The notes below the pieces were generated by a model. That model ran no database searches. It saw nothing but the letters and a program-made list of their open reading frames with translations, and had not been told where the DNA came from. From Byssothecium circinans (taxonomy: Eukaryota > Ascomycota > Dothideomycetes > Pleosporales > Massarinaceae), in NCBI GenBank assembly GCA_010015675.1, contig ML976979.1:1471206-1535205 (forward strand): a DNA stretch of 64,000 bases, written 5' to 3'. Made by a program: the position numbers and the translations under genes. How positions within the stretch are numbered: position 1 is the first letter of the stretch; each line of letters opens with the position of its first letter. This document shows positions 1-11,646 of this stretch, piece after piece.

Positions 1-3000
1 TGCAGACGGATCGTTGTGAGGAGAGTTTCGTTCAAGGCTTTGGCGCCGGGGACGTTGAGCATGTACTTGTGCGCCTCATCCAGAACAATCATCTTGCCAG
101 GGGAGTCAGACTGCAAGTAGCGCTGCAAGCCAATGCGAAACAAGATGCACGCCGTATTGGGGTCAACAAACGGGCACGACATATCCATGATGGTGATCTC
201 GCCGGGGGTGAATTTGGGTTCCGGGCAACTGTTGTCGAGATCCAGGAATGACTCAAGTAGGTTCAAGCGCATCTGGAGCATATTCACCTGCGCAGGATTG
301 AACTTCTGTTGTCGCAGAGTCGTCTTGAAGGCCATGTAGTTAAATGGGCCACCAGACGTAGCCATTTTGCGAAGAATTTGGGTGACCTGTGCCATGTATA
401 GGGGTGGTTCTCCGGACTCACTGACATTCATCAATGTGAGCATGACGTCAATGTCCAGATTCCATGGCTTGAGCTTGAAGGGTGATACCGTGACGTTGGG
501 TATCCGGAGATAAAGTTTTGAGATGCGGACGAAGTTGGAAGGCGATACGAGAACGTTGACCTTCTTAACATGAGCGCCGCCAGGCATCTTCGGGTGCGGG
601 GCCGCCAAGAATGCAGCTTCACTAACGCTATAGCCAGAGCCATCACCGCTAAAGTGACCATAGCTGAAGACCAATGCCGAAAGTGGATTTTGGAGCTTTC
701 CAAGATTCTTGGAAGGAATGAGAGCGTTCTCCATAATACACGCTGTCGTGTGAGACTTTCCGCTTCCTTGCACGCCACATATGAAAGCCGAGAAGGGCGT
801 ATTGGTGTTGATGAAGAGTGCCGATTTGCTGTCCGCAAATACACTATGCAATCCCATGAGCCCATACTGCGGCACCAGATGCTTGTAATCATCCGATGTG
901 AAATCCTCGTCGAATAGCGGCGCGTGTTGGATTTCCGCATCGAATTCCTGATTTTCATCCTCTTGATCATTTTCTTCGTCGCTGCTGTCAGATAGAAGTG
1001 CCGTCATGTCATATTCAGCCTCGACGGGAACGCCTGCGAGCTGAGTAGCCTTGCCAACACCGACGGAACTGTCATACAGAGGTGAAGGTACGTCGACTCC
1101 AGAATCATGCTCCTGGCCGTCACTGTCGAAGCCCTCGATTGCTCTAGGCGAAAGGTTGGTGGAGCCTATCTTCAGCTTATCAGACAGATGAAGTTGATTC
1201 ATCTTCCTCGCCAAAAGATCATTCTTGGGACCTTCGTCGAGAGCTGGAGGTGGCATGTGACTGGTCTGTGTTCCGGCAACATTGAAGGCCAGTTCGGCGG
1301 CAGTTGAGGGCCTAGGATGAGCCTCCGATCGCTGAGTCTGGGAATTGGCGTTGGTCGTCGTCTTTGCGGTCTGAGCAGGCTGCTCCTTGGAATTGGCAGT
1401 GGTCGTCGTCTTTGCGGTTTGAGAAAGCTGCTTCTTCTTCGCACGGTATACTTCGTCAACCTTACCAAAGCTATACTTAGTCTTTGGGCCAGCGTTCTGC
1501 AACCTGCAATGTGTTAGCATCTATTGCGGAAACATTCCACCAAAAGGCCCGGGCTGTACTCACTTCCTCACAGTCTGCCTTATCCGTTCCGGCTCCACCT
1601 TAGGCTTTTGGTTCTGCAGATGGGCAATGAGCCATTTGAAACCGCGGAAACCGCCTTTGCTGAAGCCAAAGTCCATGTACTGCTGATATACCCAAGCCTC
1701 GAACTCTTCTTCGGCATTTCGGGGCGCTGTCATTGCGGGCGTGGCTTTTGCGGATACAGGTGCAGGTGCAGATACAACCTTCTTGGCAGGTGCGGGCGCC
1801 ATTGCTGCAGCCTGACGCTTAGCACTTTGCTGAAATTCCTCTGCTCTGCAGATAGGTTAGCATAATGTAGCTCCAGAAGATGCCAGCTGCCAGACAATAG
1901 AGCGACCTCATCCCCACAAAGCCAGCAACGCCTTCCAAGGTCAGACACCCGCCGTCTCTCATGTCCAGTGCCCAGCTCCACAACATAATATCAAAGGGTC
2001 ATTGACTCACTTTCGTACAATCGCCTCAATCTTCTCACGATGTATATCCGGGCGGTGCTGTGCTACCGCTGTAACAACCACTGCCCGATTAAGGTCGCGA
2101 GTAGAATCAGTCCAGGTGAGCTTGTCGCATTCCAATTGCGCCTGCGTGAGCAGCCCGGAAGACTCTTGCTGTGTCAACGGCCTTCTCAACAGCTCGTCGT
2201 CGATGCTAGAATGTGTAAGCCTACACGCCAGATTGAATCTTTCGTGACAGTGACTTACGTCCTTAGAGTTCGATAGATGGCATCAAGGTATCCTGGTCGC
2301 AGTCCGTGCAGAATTCGAGCAAACGACGAGAGATCTGGAGCCTGTTTAAGCTTGCCTGAAGCGTCGTGATATCGCTGCATATACTCTTTGCGCACGAACT
2401 CCTCCACCTGTGCTTGAGACAAGGGTTCCGCTGCGGTGCTGACTGTAGGTTTGCTGTCTTGTTTCAGAGGGCTTGGGGTGCTTGATAATCCGCTTCTGGC
2501 CGCGCTGCCGGTACCGCTACTGCTGGACAGGGCTTTTGTTTGCGGCCTAGTGCGGGCTACCAATGGCTGATTTGGGGTTGGCTTGGATGCGGAGGCCTGT
2601 TTGTCAGACATGGGCTGGTCCTCAGGTCGGGCACTCTTCAGTTGTCTCTCAATTCTGCCCACGCTTAGCACATACTGTATTCTCACATTATAGCAGGTGC
2701 AAAGAGGTCCAAGCTCGTGTGGTGAAGGTGAATGCGGAGAGTGCTGGGGAACATACCCATAAACAACAGAATTAACTATCTTCTTCTTGGCAAGGTCAGG
2801 CCGCATCTGCTGCAGTTTGTCGAGCACACCGGAATAATCTTCGAAATTATTGTTTTCGTCAAGCGCAAATTGTTTGCAAATGTTCTACAAACAGCGGTTA
2901 GTGACAGAGAGCCGCGAAACATTACCAGGGCAACTTACCTGGGAGATCTCTCTGTCGAGCCTAACTTTAGTCAGATAAAACTCTTCGCTTGAACAACAAT

Positions 3001-3279
3001 TTTCGCTTACCGTTTAACGATGCTGCCAATTTCCTCAGCTACCTCCGGTCTTTTCTTCTCCAGGCCCTGCAAGAAGAACTCCACATCGACGGGGATCGTG
3101 TGCTTTCCCCTAGCGTTGCAAAATTGCCTCCTGAACTCGCTGCGGACCCAGATTTCAGTAGGACTCATCGCCTGCGTAGGGGGCATGAGGCTAGATGTAT
3201 CAAACTTGAAGTCGTTGAACCCGGATGCTCCTGCGCTAGTGTGGCTGTTTGGGGTCACGCCAAATGATGGAAGGTCCAT
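1..3279 (-). CDS. P-loop ATPase with five N-terminal tandem repeats (3' end cut by window)
   Basis: Exons, in gene order: 3279-3011, 2960-2939 (22 nt), 2884-2757, 2654-2259, 2205-2011, 1845-1564 and 1503 to the window edge; every junction is GT-AG and keeps phase. About 930 codons are visible. Residues 1-430 hold five diverged copies of a ~45-residue helical-looking module ending in patterns such as KKRPEVAEEIGSIVKR, RPDIHREKIEAIVRK and KPKVEPERIRQTVRK, most closing at an exon boundary. A Ser/Thr-rich linker with a duplicated QTAKTTT block and an acidic patch follow. The ATPase core has Walker A GVQGSGKSHT (about 674-683) and Walker B MIVLDEAHKYM (about 897-907). The long gap between them and the fold order recall HerA/FtsK-type ATPases (inference). 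Function is unknown; I recognise the motif class, not a named protein. Confidence 0.75.
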
Positions 3280-4662
3280 GTTGACAAAAAACCCTCCCCA
3301 ATTCCAGACAGTGTCAAGCCGGACAATGGGGCGGCCTTAGGCTCGGTTTTATGTCGCGAAGCAGGACAGGAGTCGCCAAAGATGATTTAAAAGTTCGTGA
3401 GTTAAGGGTCCGTGCAGACGCACGCTAGTCCGCGTCTAAGTGTGGCGAAGGAACTCTGCGAGAAATCACGGTAGACAAATATTTGAATTACTCTGCTGTG
3501 TCATCGTCTTATATGTGTCTGGAACCGTGGTATAACTATGTACATGTTTTTATGGCCGAGAAATGGAAGCCTTGCTGCCTTCAATGAGCCACAGTGGACC
3601 TTGGTCAGTCATGCCGACAATGTGGGTGGGATACTTTTGGAAGGTCGATATCCAATGTACCTGTGAAAGCTTCAGTGAATGAAACGCATTGACAAGTCTA
3701 TGGTGGCTTTGACGAGGCTTTTGCGGCGTTCACCCACAGCACTGCCCGGCGCGTCGCACGTGGTTCATGCGTTATCACGTGTGATGACTGGCGCTAAGCT
3801 CAGGGCAGTCTAGTATGAAGTTTGCCGAACACCGCAGCTTCTGAGGCTTCACCATCGACACCACATGCCCTCCAATGTACAACAACGAACGCGGAATTGC
3901 CTTGACAAGAGGGAATTCCCTGATGCTAGAGGTGTGGATTCGTGTTCACGCTCGAGAAGCACATTTGGGGAACAGTGCCGGAGAGATGATCTGGCCAAAT
4001 CACTGTATATGCCTTCATGCGGCCATCTCGTAGACGGATGCATATTCTCCCTTTCATCACGGATGACAACGATACAACAATCATGGGTCAATCCCTTCAT
4101 GGCTCATTGCCTACTAACAGACTTCATATCCTGGTCAATCGTATATCTTCTTCCTAGCACTCCTCAAAGCAATGCCAACAACCACTTTCGTACATCATAC
4201 TTCCACGACAGCAACACAAATATTCGACGGCCCAGGCTGACATCAAATTCGTCCCAAATATTCAGTTTCGCACTTCTTAGTCTTCCAAAGAAGCCCCAGC
4301 ACGTATGTCTATGTGGTCGCGGCCCCTCTTGCAGCTAGGAACCGGATTATTGGTCTGCTACACTTCTCCGCAGAATGTTCTATCCCAATTCCCAATCCTT
4401 CCAATCAAGAGGCTGGCCTGTTCGAAACTCCGCATTCTATATTAAGTCATGGATCCTGCATAATTTTCCGCGAGTACGGTATTTAGCCTGGCTAGCCGAA
4501 GCGTTTGGATCGCGTAGCACAGGAGCATTGCATTCACGTGCTAAACTGTAATATATAGGTGTGCACAGTGAGCTGCAAACTGGATATAATGGCTGCGCTG
4601 TTCAACACGCTGGGAAAGTTCTGCGTAAAATGCTAGGTTTATGACGAAGACGACGACGGAGC
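3280..4662. other. Intergenic region, no gene supported
   Basis: Divergent upstream region of the ATPase (minus) and the GT90 gene (plus). An ATG-started 157-codon frame at 3865-4338 has no recognisable domain and an uneven composition, so I do not call it. No repeat or RNA gene was seen. Confidence 0.5.
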
Positions 4663-6076
4663 ATGGCGCGGTGTGCGACTATGACGTTTCGTAACTTGGT
4701 GCTTTCGTTCGTTGTTATTACAATTTTTTTCATTGCTGTGTTTTATCGCGATGCGCACGCGCCAGCGAGGTTGAGAGTGGTGGCAAGTGTGCGAGAGGGA
4801 GAGAAAAGGCCTTCAGGAGCGAAATACTTCTTCGAAAAATTGGATTTGGAAGAGAAGGATTGCCGCCGCTTGTTCCCAGGAATATTCCCCGCGATAAACT
4901 ATGCGATGGATCGAGGGAAATTTATCCTCGAGAAGAGCGATGCAGACTACACTGGTCTCGTCCAAGGCCGCATTCACGACAACAAAGTACACCCCATCTT
5001 TCCCGTCTCCATAACTAAGAACTCTTCCTCTAAAGAAAAGAAAACTTACTGACATCTTCCCCAAGCTATACATCCTCACCACCTCCCCCGACCACATTCC
5101 CCGCATCCTCCACCAACGCACCGCAATCCTCTCCCAACTACACCGCGCGCTGCTAACCTCCCCCTCAAAACTCCCAAACACGCACTTCTCCTTCGTCACC
5201 AACGACGAACCCAAAAATAACACCTGGTCCTTCTCACGCCCCAATAAACAAAGCACCTACAACGTCTGGCCCATGCCCTCCTTCGCATTCTGGGCATGGC
5301 CACCCCAAATTGGTACGTTCGACGACGTACTCTCGCGCATCGACGTTGTCGAAGCTTCAAAGCCTTTTGAGGAGAAAGATGATAGGGTGGTGTGGAGGGG
5401 TACTCCGTGGTTCAATTCGTTGGGGAATCCGCAACTAAGGCAGGATTTACTCAGAGTGGCAAGGGGGAGGGAGTGGGCCGATGTAGAAGCGTTGAATGTG
5501 TCGACTGGGATGCCTATCGAGGACTTTTGTGGGTACAAGTATGTTGTGTATACGGAGGGTATCACGTACTCCGGCCGCTTGCCGTACCATCAGGCTTGCG
5601 AGAGCGTGTTGTTGACGGCGCCTTTGACGCATCTCACGCATACGGCTTGGTGGATGAAGCCTATCTTCGCCGAGGACTTGATGGCATCCTTTGTCAATCC
5701 CGCTACGCCCTCAAAGGAGCCAAATTCTGGAAAGGAATACACCATACCGTCTCTCCTCCCAACGACTAAAGACTGGCGTGAAGCAAACGCAGTATACACA
5801 TCGCGCAACTTTGATGATCTGGAAGCCACGGTGAGCTTCTTGCACCAGCAACCGCATGTTGCGCGGCGCATTGCCCGGAACCAGCGCGGCCTGGTGGCGA
5901 AATACGGGTACATGAGTCCGGCTGCGGAAACGTGTTATTGGCGTGGGTTGATAAGGGGGTGGGCAAGTAGGGCGGAAGTTGATGAGGGTTGGGTTGATGA
6001 GATGGGGGAGCGGTATGAGATGTGGTTGCTGAGGGAGGTTGAGATAAGAGAGGGTGGGAGAAGACCGGGAAGGTAA
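4663..6076 (+). CDS. Glycosyltransferase family 90 (CAP10-like) type II membrane protein
   Basis: Exons 4663-4986 and 5066-6076, 444 residues; the 79-nt intron has a GTACAC donor, a CTGAC branch-like site and a CCAAG acceptor, and both flanks are phase 0. Residues about 8-25 form a signal anchor. The C-terminal half carries GT90/CAP10 hallmarks: a WPMPSFAFWAWP block, VVWRGTPWF, REWADVEAL, YKYVVYTEGITYSGRLPYH and a closing AAETCYWRGLIRGW. The family transfers sugars (xylose in Cryptococcus capsule enzymes) to glycans in the Golgi; donor and acceptor here cannot be read from sequence. It is at the short end for fungal members. A second ATG six codons in could also start it. No neighbour shares a pathway. 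Confidence 0.85.
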
Positions 6077-6300
6077 CAGGGTGGGCGTGGGAATGAGTAG
6101 GCTGGCACACGCGGTTGAAAGAATTCCCCGCACACATAATACTCTCTCACTAAAGACCACCTACAATAACTCCCACGTTAATCACTCTCCTTTAACTTTA
6201 ACAAAACATAGAATTGTAAAGCTAGGCCTGCTCTTTTACGTAGGAGTAGGAGGAGGTTAAAAGGGCTTCGTTGTGTGTGGGTAAATATGCGCTGAACTGG
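6077..6300. other. 3' flank of the GT90 gene
   Basis: AT-rich 3' flank leading into the promoter cassette described next; no gene seen. Confidence 0.5.
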
Positions 6301-6446
6301 AGTTGCGTCCATCGCGAGTGGATGGAGGGCCATGAGGGCCAAGTTTGTAGCGGTTATTACTAATACCTTGCTTCACACGGGATAAATCCTCTAGGCATGT
6401 GCTTTTCACATGCTCGCTTGGTTAAGGTCGCACACTGGGTATAAAT
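6299..6446 (+). promoter_or_regulatory. Promoter cassette, copy A (shared with an inverted copy at 51.18-51.29 kb)
   Basis: A 24-bp block (6341-6364, containing GTAGCGGTTATTACTAAT) and the flanking CCATCGCGAGT, GGATGGAGGG, GCTTCACACG and GTCGCACACTG words also occur, same order, on the minus strand at about 51.18-51.29 kb. Both copies end in a TATAAAT box preceded by GTCGCACACTG; here the TATA box is 6440-6446, about 60 nt before the ATG at 6504. Copy A has about 24 nt more between the block and the TATA box than copy B. Position and TATA box suggest it drives the small ORF at 6504; that is inference. Confidence 0.6.
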
Positions 6447-6503
6447 TCAAGCTGCCTCTCACCTATCTTCCTTCTTCCTTCTTCATCTACACCTCGCATA
6501 CTC

Positions 6504-6683
6504 ATGGCTTCCCCTTTCAAGATGAAGAATCCTTCGGCTGTCCCCATCTCTCATCCGGAGTACAGCTTCTTCAAAAGCATCTGGCCCCTTCCTCCACCAA
6601 CCAAGGAAGAACTCCTAGAGCTTCAGCGGCAGCTCCGCGATATATCTCGCGAACCTAGCTACAACGTCAAGAACATGAGCTGA
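6504..6683 (+). CDS. Small hypothetical protein, 59 residues
   Basis: Single exon beginning MASPFKMKNPSAV and ending SYNVKNMS. It is soluble, has no signal peptide, and shows a central SFFKSIWPLPPPTKEELLEL segment followed by an amphipathic helix. The start ATG lies about 60 nt past a TATA box in the conserved cassette upstream, with a pyrimidine-rich leader (CTTCCTTCTTCCTTCTTC) between. No family recognised. The promoter arrangement and proteinlike composition support it; the short length is the main doubt. Confidence 0.5.
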   Translation: MASPFKMKNPSAVPISHPEYSFFKSIWPLPPPTKEELLELQRQLRDISREPSYNVKNMS

Positions 6684-8103
6684 AGTTTTTCGGTGTGCGG
6701 CGAATTGATTCAATCGCGTGGCTGGTAAGGGGCGAGTAAGACGAAGCTGGGTTGTCGATGGTGAGCGAGATTTGGAGAGGGTACATAGAGATGAAGAAGG
6801 GCTGACATGGAGGTAAAAGCTATGGAATTATTATGACTCATGTGAGATACCACGTCCACGGGTATTGGCGAGTAACCCTGCGAGGAACTTAAATTGGGCT
6901 CGAAGAATTCCTTTCAGCTGGTACCGGATGATGACGATGAACACAAAGATGGCATTGGCGTGGAAGGGAAGTTTCGGCAGCGTAAGAGCATTCTGGAGAT
7001 TATTGCGGATGGGATGGCGGGGCTTAATTCTTTCTTTCTCGGAGGAGATGTGGAAGTATCGGGAGTGTTCAAATTTAGAATTTCTGGTTGCTTGCTTTCT
7101 GTTATCACTACAGCCTCGTTGGGTTTCCTAATAAAAACCCTGTCTTTCGTTATTGCAGGTTTTCGATTCCTTCAAAGCGCAAATAACCCTGGATCATTTA
7201 AATAGTCCAGATGCTCTTTAAAATATGATCGCACTTTGTCAGATGTCAAATTCCTCTACAGCCGATCTAGGGTAGGTCTTCCGGTCTCCTCGGACGACTG
7301 AACGGTTCTAGATGTTTCAGAACCGCACCTGGACCATGTCAGTTACCGAAGTATCCGCTTCGCTTAGATGGTTAAAAACGACGGATGAACGTTCTCCCAT
7401 AACTACCTATCTGGAAATTAGTGTCATCATCTTACGTGCATACAGTGCCCAGAATTCAGGTTCTTTTACGTGCTGTGAGATGTGACTTCAATAGTCTTGA
7501 GTCGGTGGCCAATGAAGAACTTCCCTTGCTTTCACATAGAGCCTATTCGTCATCCACATACGTTACAATAGTCGAGAAGTCATAAAGGATATCTTAACGA
7601 CATGGAAGTTCCCCACCATTGAATTCGATAAATTCAGCAATCCAAACAAAATTCATGCGTCGCCAAACTAACGTTTGAAACGAAATGAAAAACTAGCCCC
7701 CACATACCGTTTCGAAACGTGTTAAACGCGGAAGCTAACCATGCTAACCTCTTGGCTTGTATATATCGAACGAGCCCACCACCCCAGGCGCGTAACAGCC
7801 AATAACACCAAGCATCGAGAGATTCGGGCATCTAATATCGTTCATGCCGCGTTCCGAGGTGTCTTCCACAGCGGCCCGCGCCCAGCGTTCGTTGCGAGAA
7901 AGGGAGACGTTTGAAACGCCGCCAAGCCAGCTTGTGGGTAGACGTGATGAGACGCCGACGAAGTGGGTATGTATATTCTCGACATGATAAAACCCGCATG
8001 GTGACCCGTTGACTTTCATCTTTAAGGTCTCTTCGGTCTTCGTCCATCAGTCTTCATTCGCTATCTCTCGTTTTCGAGTCTTCCATTCGTTCTTTAGGCC
8101 AGG
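6684..8103. other. Intergenic region, no gene supported
   Basis: Contains an open stretch at about 6900-7200 encoding a hydrophilic acidic start (PDDDDEHKDG) followed by hydrophobic segments, but it has no ATG and no convincing splice signal, so it is not called. The final ~100 nt are the pyrimidine-rich leader of the next gene. Confidence 0.45.
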
Positions 8104-9087
8104 ATGCCTTCTTCAGTTCTCTTCGCGGCCACGGCCATGCTCGCCAGCTCGACATACGCATACACTCAGGTCAACTTCGGGCCGCCGTTCATGACCAAGA
8201 ACATCGATCCAATCGTCTTCCCTGGAGAATTCGGAAAGTCGCATTTGCACTCTTTCTTCGGCTCCGATGCCGTGACCGCAAGCACCAACAGCTCCGCTGA
8301 GTTGCTGAATGGATGTAGCTTGACAGAGAATAAAAACGACATGTCCGTATACTGGATCCCTACGCCGTTGTACACCAAGGATAGCGGTAAAACATACGAG
8401 CCGATACCAGTATTCCGCTTCAGTGCCTACTACAACCTTGGCGAAACCCCCGCTGAAGTTGCCATGCCGCAAAACCTCAAGATGTTAGCCGGTGACGCCA
8501 AAGCTAAGACCGCCAGCGAATCACCCGCCGATGCGAAGGCGTCGTGGTTCTGCGAGGGCGACAACGGCATCAGTCTCGACGCCAACGGTTTCCCAAGCAA
8601 GACATGCTCGACACATCTACAACAACTTCTCTTTTTCCCCCAGTGCGTCAACGAGCAAACTCTCGAAACGGCATACAAATCCAGGAGCCACGGCACGCCT
8701 AACTGGTGCCCCCAGGGCTTTAAATCCATGCCCCAGCTCCGCTTTAGCATACGGTATGATCTGCGTAAAGTCCTTCCTGATGGCTGGAGTGGAACTGCGC
8801 CGTTCAAACTGGCGAGTGGAAATGCTTACAGCTCCCATGGCGATATCATTAACGGTTGGACTGAGGAGGGTGCGAAAAATATGATCGCTACCACACAATC
8901 GAAGACGGAGTTTATGGCGGTGGATGGCAAGCTGGGAAAGAATGGCGAGAAGATGTCGTGCAAGCCAGCGGATGCGGAGCCAGGCAAGGGTACGAGTGAT
9001 TATGCGGAGAGTGTGGCGGCTCTGGGGAAGAGGTCGGTTCCGGGGTGGGGATGGGCGTCGAGGGCTAGGGTCGCTCATCAGGCTTAG
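8104..9087 (+). CDS. Secreted DUF1996 domain protein
   Basis: Intronless, 327 residues. Residues 1-19 are a signal peptide (MPSSVLFAATAMLASSTYA). The mature part follows the DUF1996 pattern: FGPPFM near the start, DPIVFPGEFGKSHLHSFFG with the HxH pair, YWIPTPLY, a CSTHLQQLLFFPQCVN segment and NWCPQGFKSMPQLRFSIRY. DUF1996 proteins are secreted fungal proteins of unknown chemistry, sometimes linked to WSC domains; no WSC domain is present here. A second DUF1996 gene of very different exon structure lies at 55.4-56.9 kb. The ATG follows a CT-rich leader (TTCGTTCTTTAGGCCAGG). Confidence 0.9.
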   Translation: MPSSVLFAATAMLASSTYAYTQVNFGPPFMTKNIDPIVFPGEFGKSHLHSFFGSDAVTASTNSSAELLNGCSLTENKNDMSVYWIPTPLYTKDSGKTYEPIPVFRFSAYYNLGETPAEVAMPQNLKMLAGDAKAKTASESPADAKASWFCEGDNGISLDANGFPSKTCSTHLQQLLFFPQCVNEQTLETAYKSRSHGTPNWCPQGFKSMPQLRFSIRYDLRKVLPDGWSGTAPFKLASGNAYSSHGDIINGWTEEGAKNMIATTQSKTEFMAVDGKLGKNGEKMSCKPADAEPGKGTSDYAESVAALGKRSVPGWGWASRARVAHQA

Positions 9088-11646
9088 GCTTTGCGGGCTT
9101 GGTTATGAAGTTTGAAGTCTTGTGGACGGGGTCCGCTTTTCACGTATATACTCTTGCTGTCTATGATGCTCGCCGAGCGCTTTAAAATTACTTTGTGTAA
9201 ATAACAAATTCAGGGTGGGTATCTGGATGATATCTCACACTTTTCTGCCACCTTTGACGCCCTGCGATTATTTTTGGTGTTCTATACGTTCTGTGCTCAT
9301 GCTTGGTCCTTACATTTTCGGGAAGGACCTATCCCTTGCGTAGCTTTGTTCCGATTAACGAATGACGTGGTTATAATTTCAAGACCACACACTTTTACTT
9401 ATACAGTAATAATCGAGAAGGTCGAAGTTTAACTCGCAGCAAACACTCTATAAAGAAATGGAATATCATTATGCATAACTATTCTGAATACATGTGCTAC
9501 TATCAAATTGTACACATCACCAGCAGGAGACGCTTGCAAATGGACGCTTGAAGTTTTGACTTCATATTAAATTGCCGCTGTTTACGTGGCCGTTTAACTT
9601 GTTCATTATTTGAAGCTGTGGATATTTGCTAAGCCTACCATGTAGAGCTGGAGAAAGGGAATTGGCTGGCACCTTTGCAAGACTTAGTGCATCCAGGATG
9701 CACTCTCGTGAGCGAGCCACGGTAATGGGAAGTGCGTTGAGAGGACGGGCTTTAGATGGCAACTTAGTAAGTCCTGAGTGCTTCCCTTATGAACACGGTG
9801 GGTTTCATAAATTAGAATTGCCATGTCAATCCCCGTCATGAGTATTATGGTATGATTGCTTTCTCTGCGATAATTACTGGCAGTTTCGAGTTCGCGGCAA
9901 CGGGTATGAAACTTACAAGTGCTATCATTGAAGTTGTCGCACTGGTATCGAATTGTTAGGATTTGGTTACTTTCATGCATGCTTTCTTTAAAACACTGTA
10001 TTCAAAAAGCCCAGCTGTTGAGTCGACGAAGTCAAGAGTTCCTGACAGTTTGACCGCTGACTGTGCGCTCTATGAGATAGCAAGAGACTTAGGCAACCTG
10101 CTTTTCCACTTTTATATTGCATTACCGATAGCACAAATCGTAGCAGGAGCTCCAGTCTCTGCTTTTTGCGCGGCTGATGTTGATACACTATGTCTATCTG
10201 CCTGTCAATACGAAAGACTAAGATGGACAATTTTCTTTGGAAACCGTTGTGCTAGTTTCCGAAAGAGAGTTGCGACCGACCCTGATGGTTGTGCTGAGAA
10301 TGAGTAGTTGAAGTTCATCGAAGCGGCAAATGAAGGCGGGTATGGCCACTGACGAGAGGTTGTTGTGGAGAGAAAAGAATAGGAAAGTCTAGATGGCTAT
10401 GAGAGTCACTGAGAGCCTGGTCAGTATGTTCGCGCAGTCAAATCCGGCAATTTCCAAGGTTGACATTCGTGCACGTGACCTGCCAATTCACAGCCGTCTC
10501 AACCCTTTGGAACCCCATTCTACCCACCCAGCGCCTAAATCCCGCACAAAACATTTCCGGACATTCCTTTTATTACCACAGCCATCATACTGACGTCAAC
10601 CTTCCCCCAGAATCTTCCACCGCCTTCTCACACTCATCCCCAACCTCATCCCAACTCCCCTTCACCAGCTCGCCAAGCCCAAAGCTCAGACGTTTCTACA
10701 CCCGCCGGCCCGCGTAGCGAGACGCACAGGCCGCCTGCCCGCAACTATATAAAGAGTCCTCCGCGCCCTCTTAATCCTTTCTTCTGCACTTCTTCTTCTC
10801 TCTTTTTCTTGTAGGTAGCAGGAGACCCATCGCCTTGCGCGTAAATGGAGAGGGTCACTATAGTGTGCGAGGCTGGGCACCTATCAAAGGCTATTCATAC
10901 TTTTTGTCGTGATATCTTCTTCTCTTCCTGTGATCATCTTGCTTGTGTTTGTTCTTGATCTTGTTGTTGTTCTTCACGTGCATACGTCCTGCCTGTTGTT
11001 GATTTGCTGTTCTTCGTTGATGTTGCTGCTGTCGCTGGCGCATTGAAGAAGAGAATCAGTTGGGTTGCTGTTGAGACTGCGCCCTGTTGTTGTGAGGTGT
11101 CAGTGACGCTGTCGGCGCGACGTGTTGGCGCCTTCACGTAGCAGCGCTGCCTCAACGCAGCGGCGGGCCTACACTCCCCGCAAGGACACCAGCCAGTCCA
11201 CAGTCTACAAAGGAACAGTCATATTCAGCTACAAGTCGGCCCTCGTCCTAGCGGTCGCCGTCGCAGACATGAGGGAAGGTCGCCCTCACTGCGCTCCCAA
11301 AGTGACATCACGCCAGTGACGGAGAGCTTCGCCACCGATGACGAGAAACAGACCACACAACATCCCCCGCAGCGAACTTCCAGCTGGCGCGCTTGACGTC
11401 CAGACGTGGAGCCTCGCCTGTCACACATTCGCCTTCACGGCCGCTCTCACTGCACAGTTATATAGCCCCACGCGCACCACAGACACACGCCCCGCTTCTA
11501 AGCACTCCACTACTACTAAACGTAAACACAGTTTGATACCGTTGCGCGCTGCCCATCCAGCACCTCCCCCGACATCGAAACACGTCCAACGCGTACTCCA
11601 GCCCTGCCCTCACCTCGCTCCAACGCCAGTCCTACAGCCCGCGAAG
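9088..11646. other. Long gene-poor region with a TATA promoter near 10.75 kb
   Basis: I see no supported protein gene. A TATATAAA box at about 10746-10753 precedes a CT-rich leader (TCTTCTTCTCTCTTTTTCTTG), so a transcript probably starts near 10.78 kb. It could be the long leader of the small ORF at 11647: a 37-codon upstream ORF at about 10845 and an in-frame ATG at 11338 lie between. A frame at 9975-10307 (110 codons) has no recognisable domain. Confidence 0.4.

Noticed and set aside
3865..4338. 157-codon ATG frame upstream of the GT90 gene
   Set aside because: No recognisable domain, no splice support, and frames of similar length occur on the opposite strand over the same bases.
6894..7205. 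Open frame with an acidic, proteinlike start (PDDDDEHKDG)
   Set aside because: Has no ATG; the frame opens at a TTG, and I found no upstream exon with a convincing acceptor.
9975..10307. 110-codon ATG frame
   Set aside because: No domain, no promoter signal, and similar-length frames exist on the minus strand.
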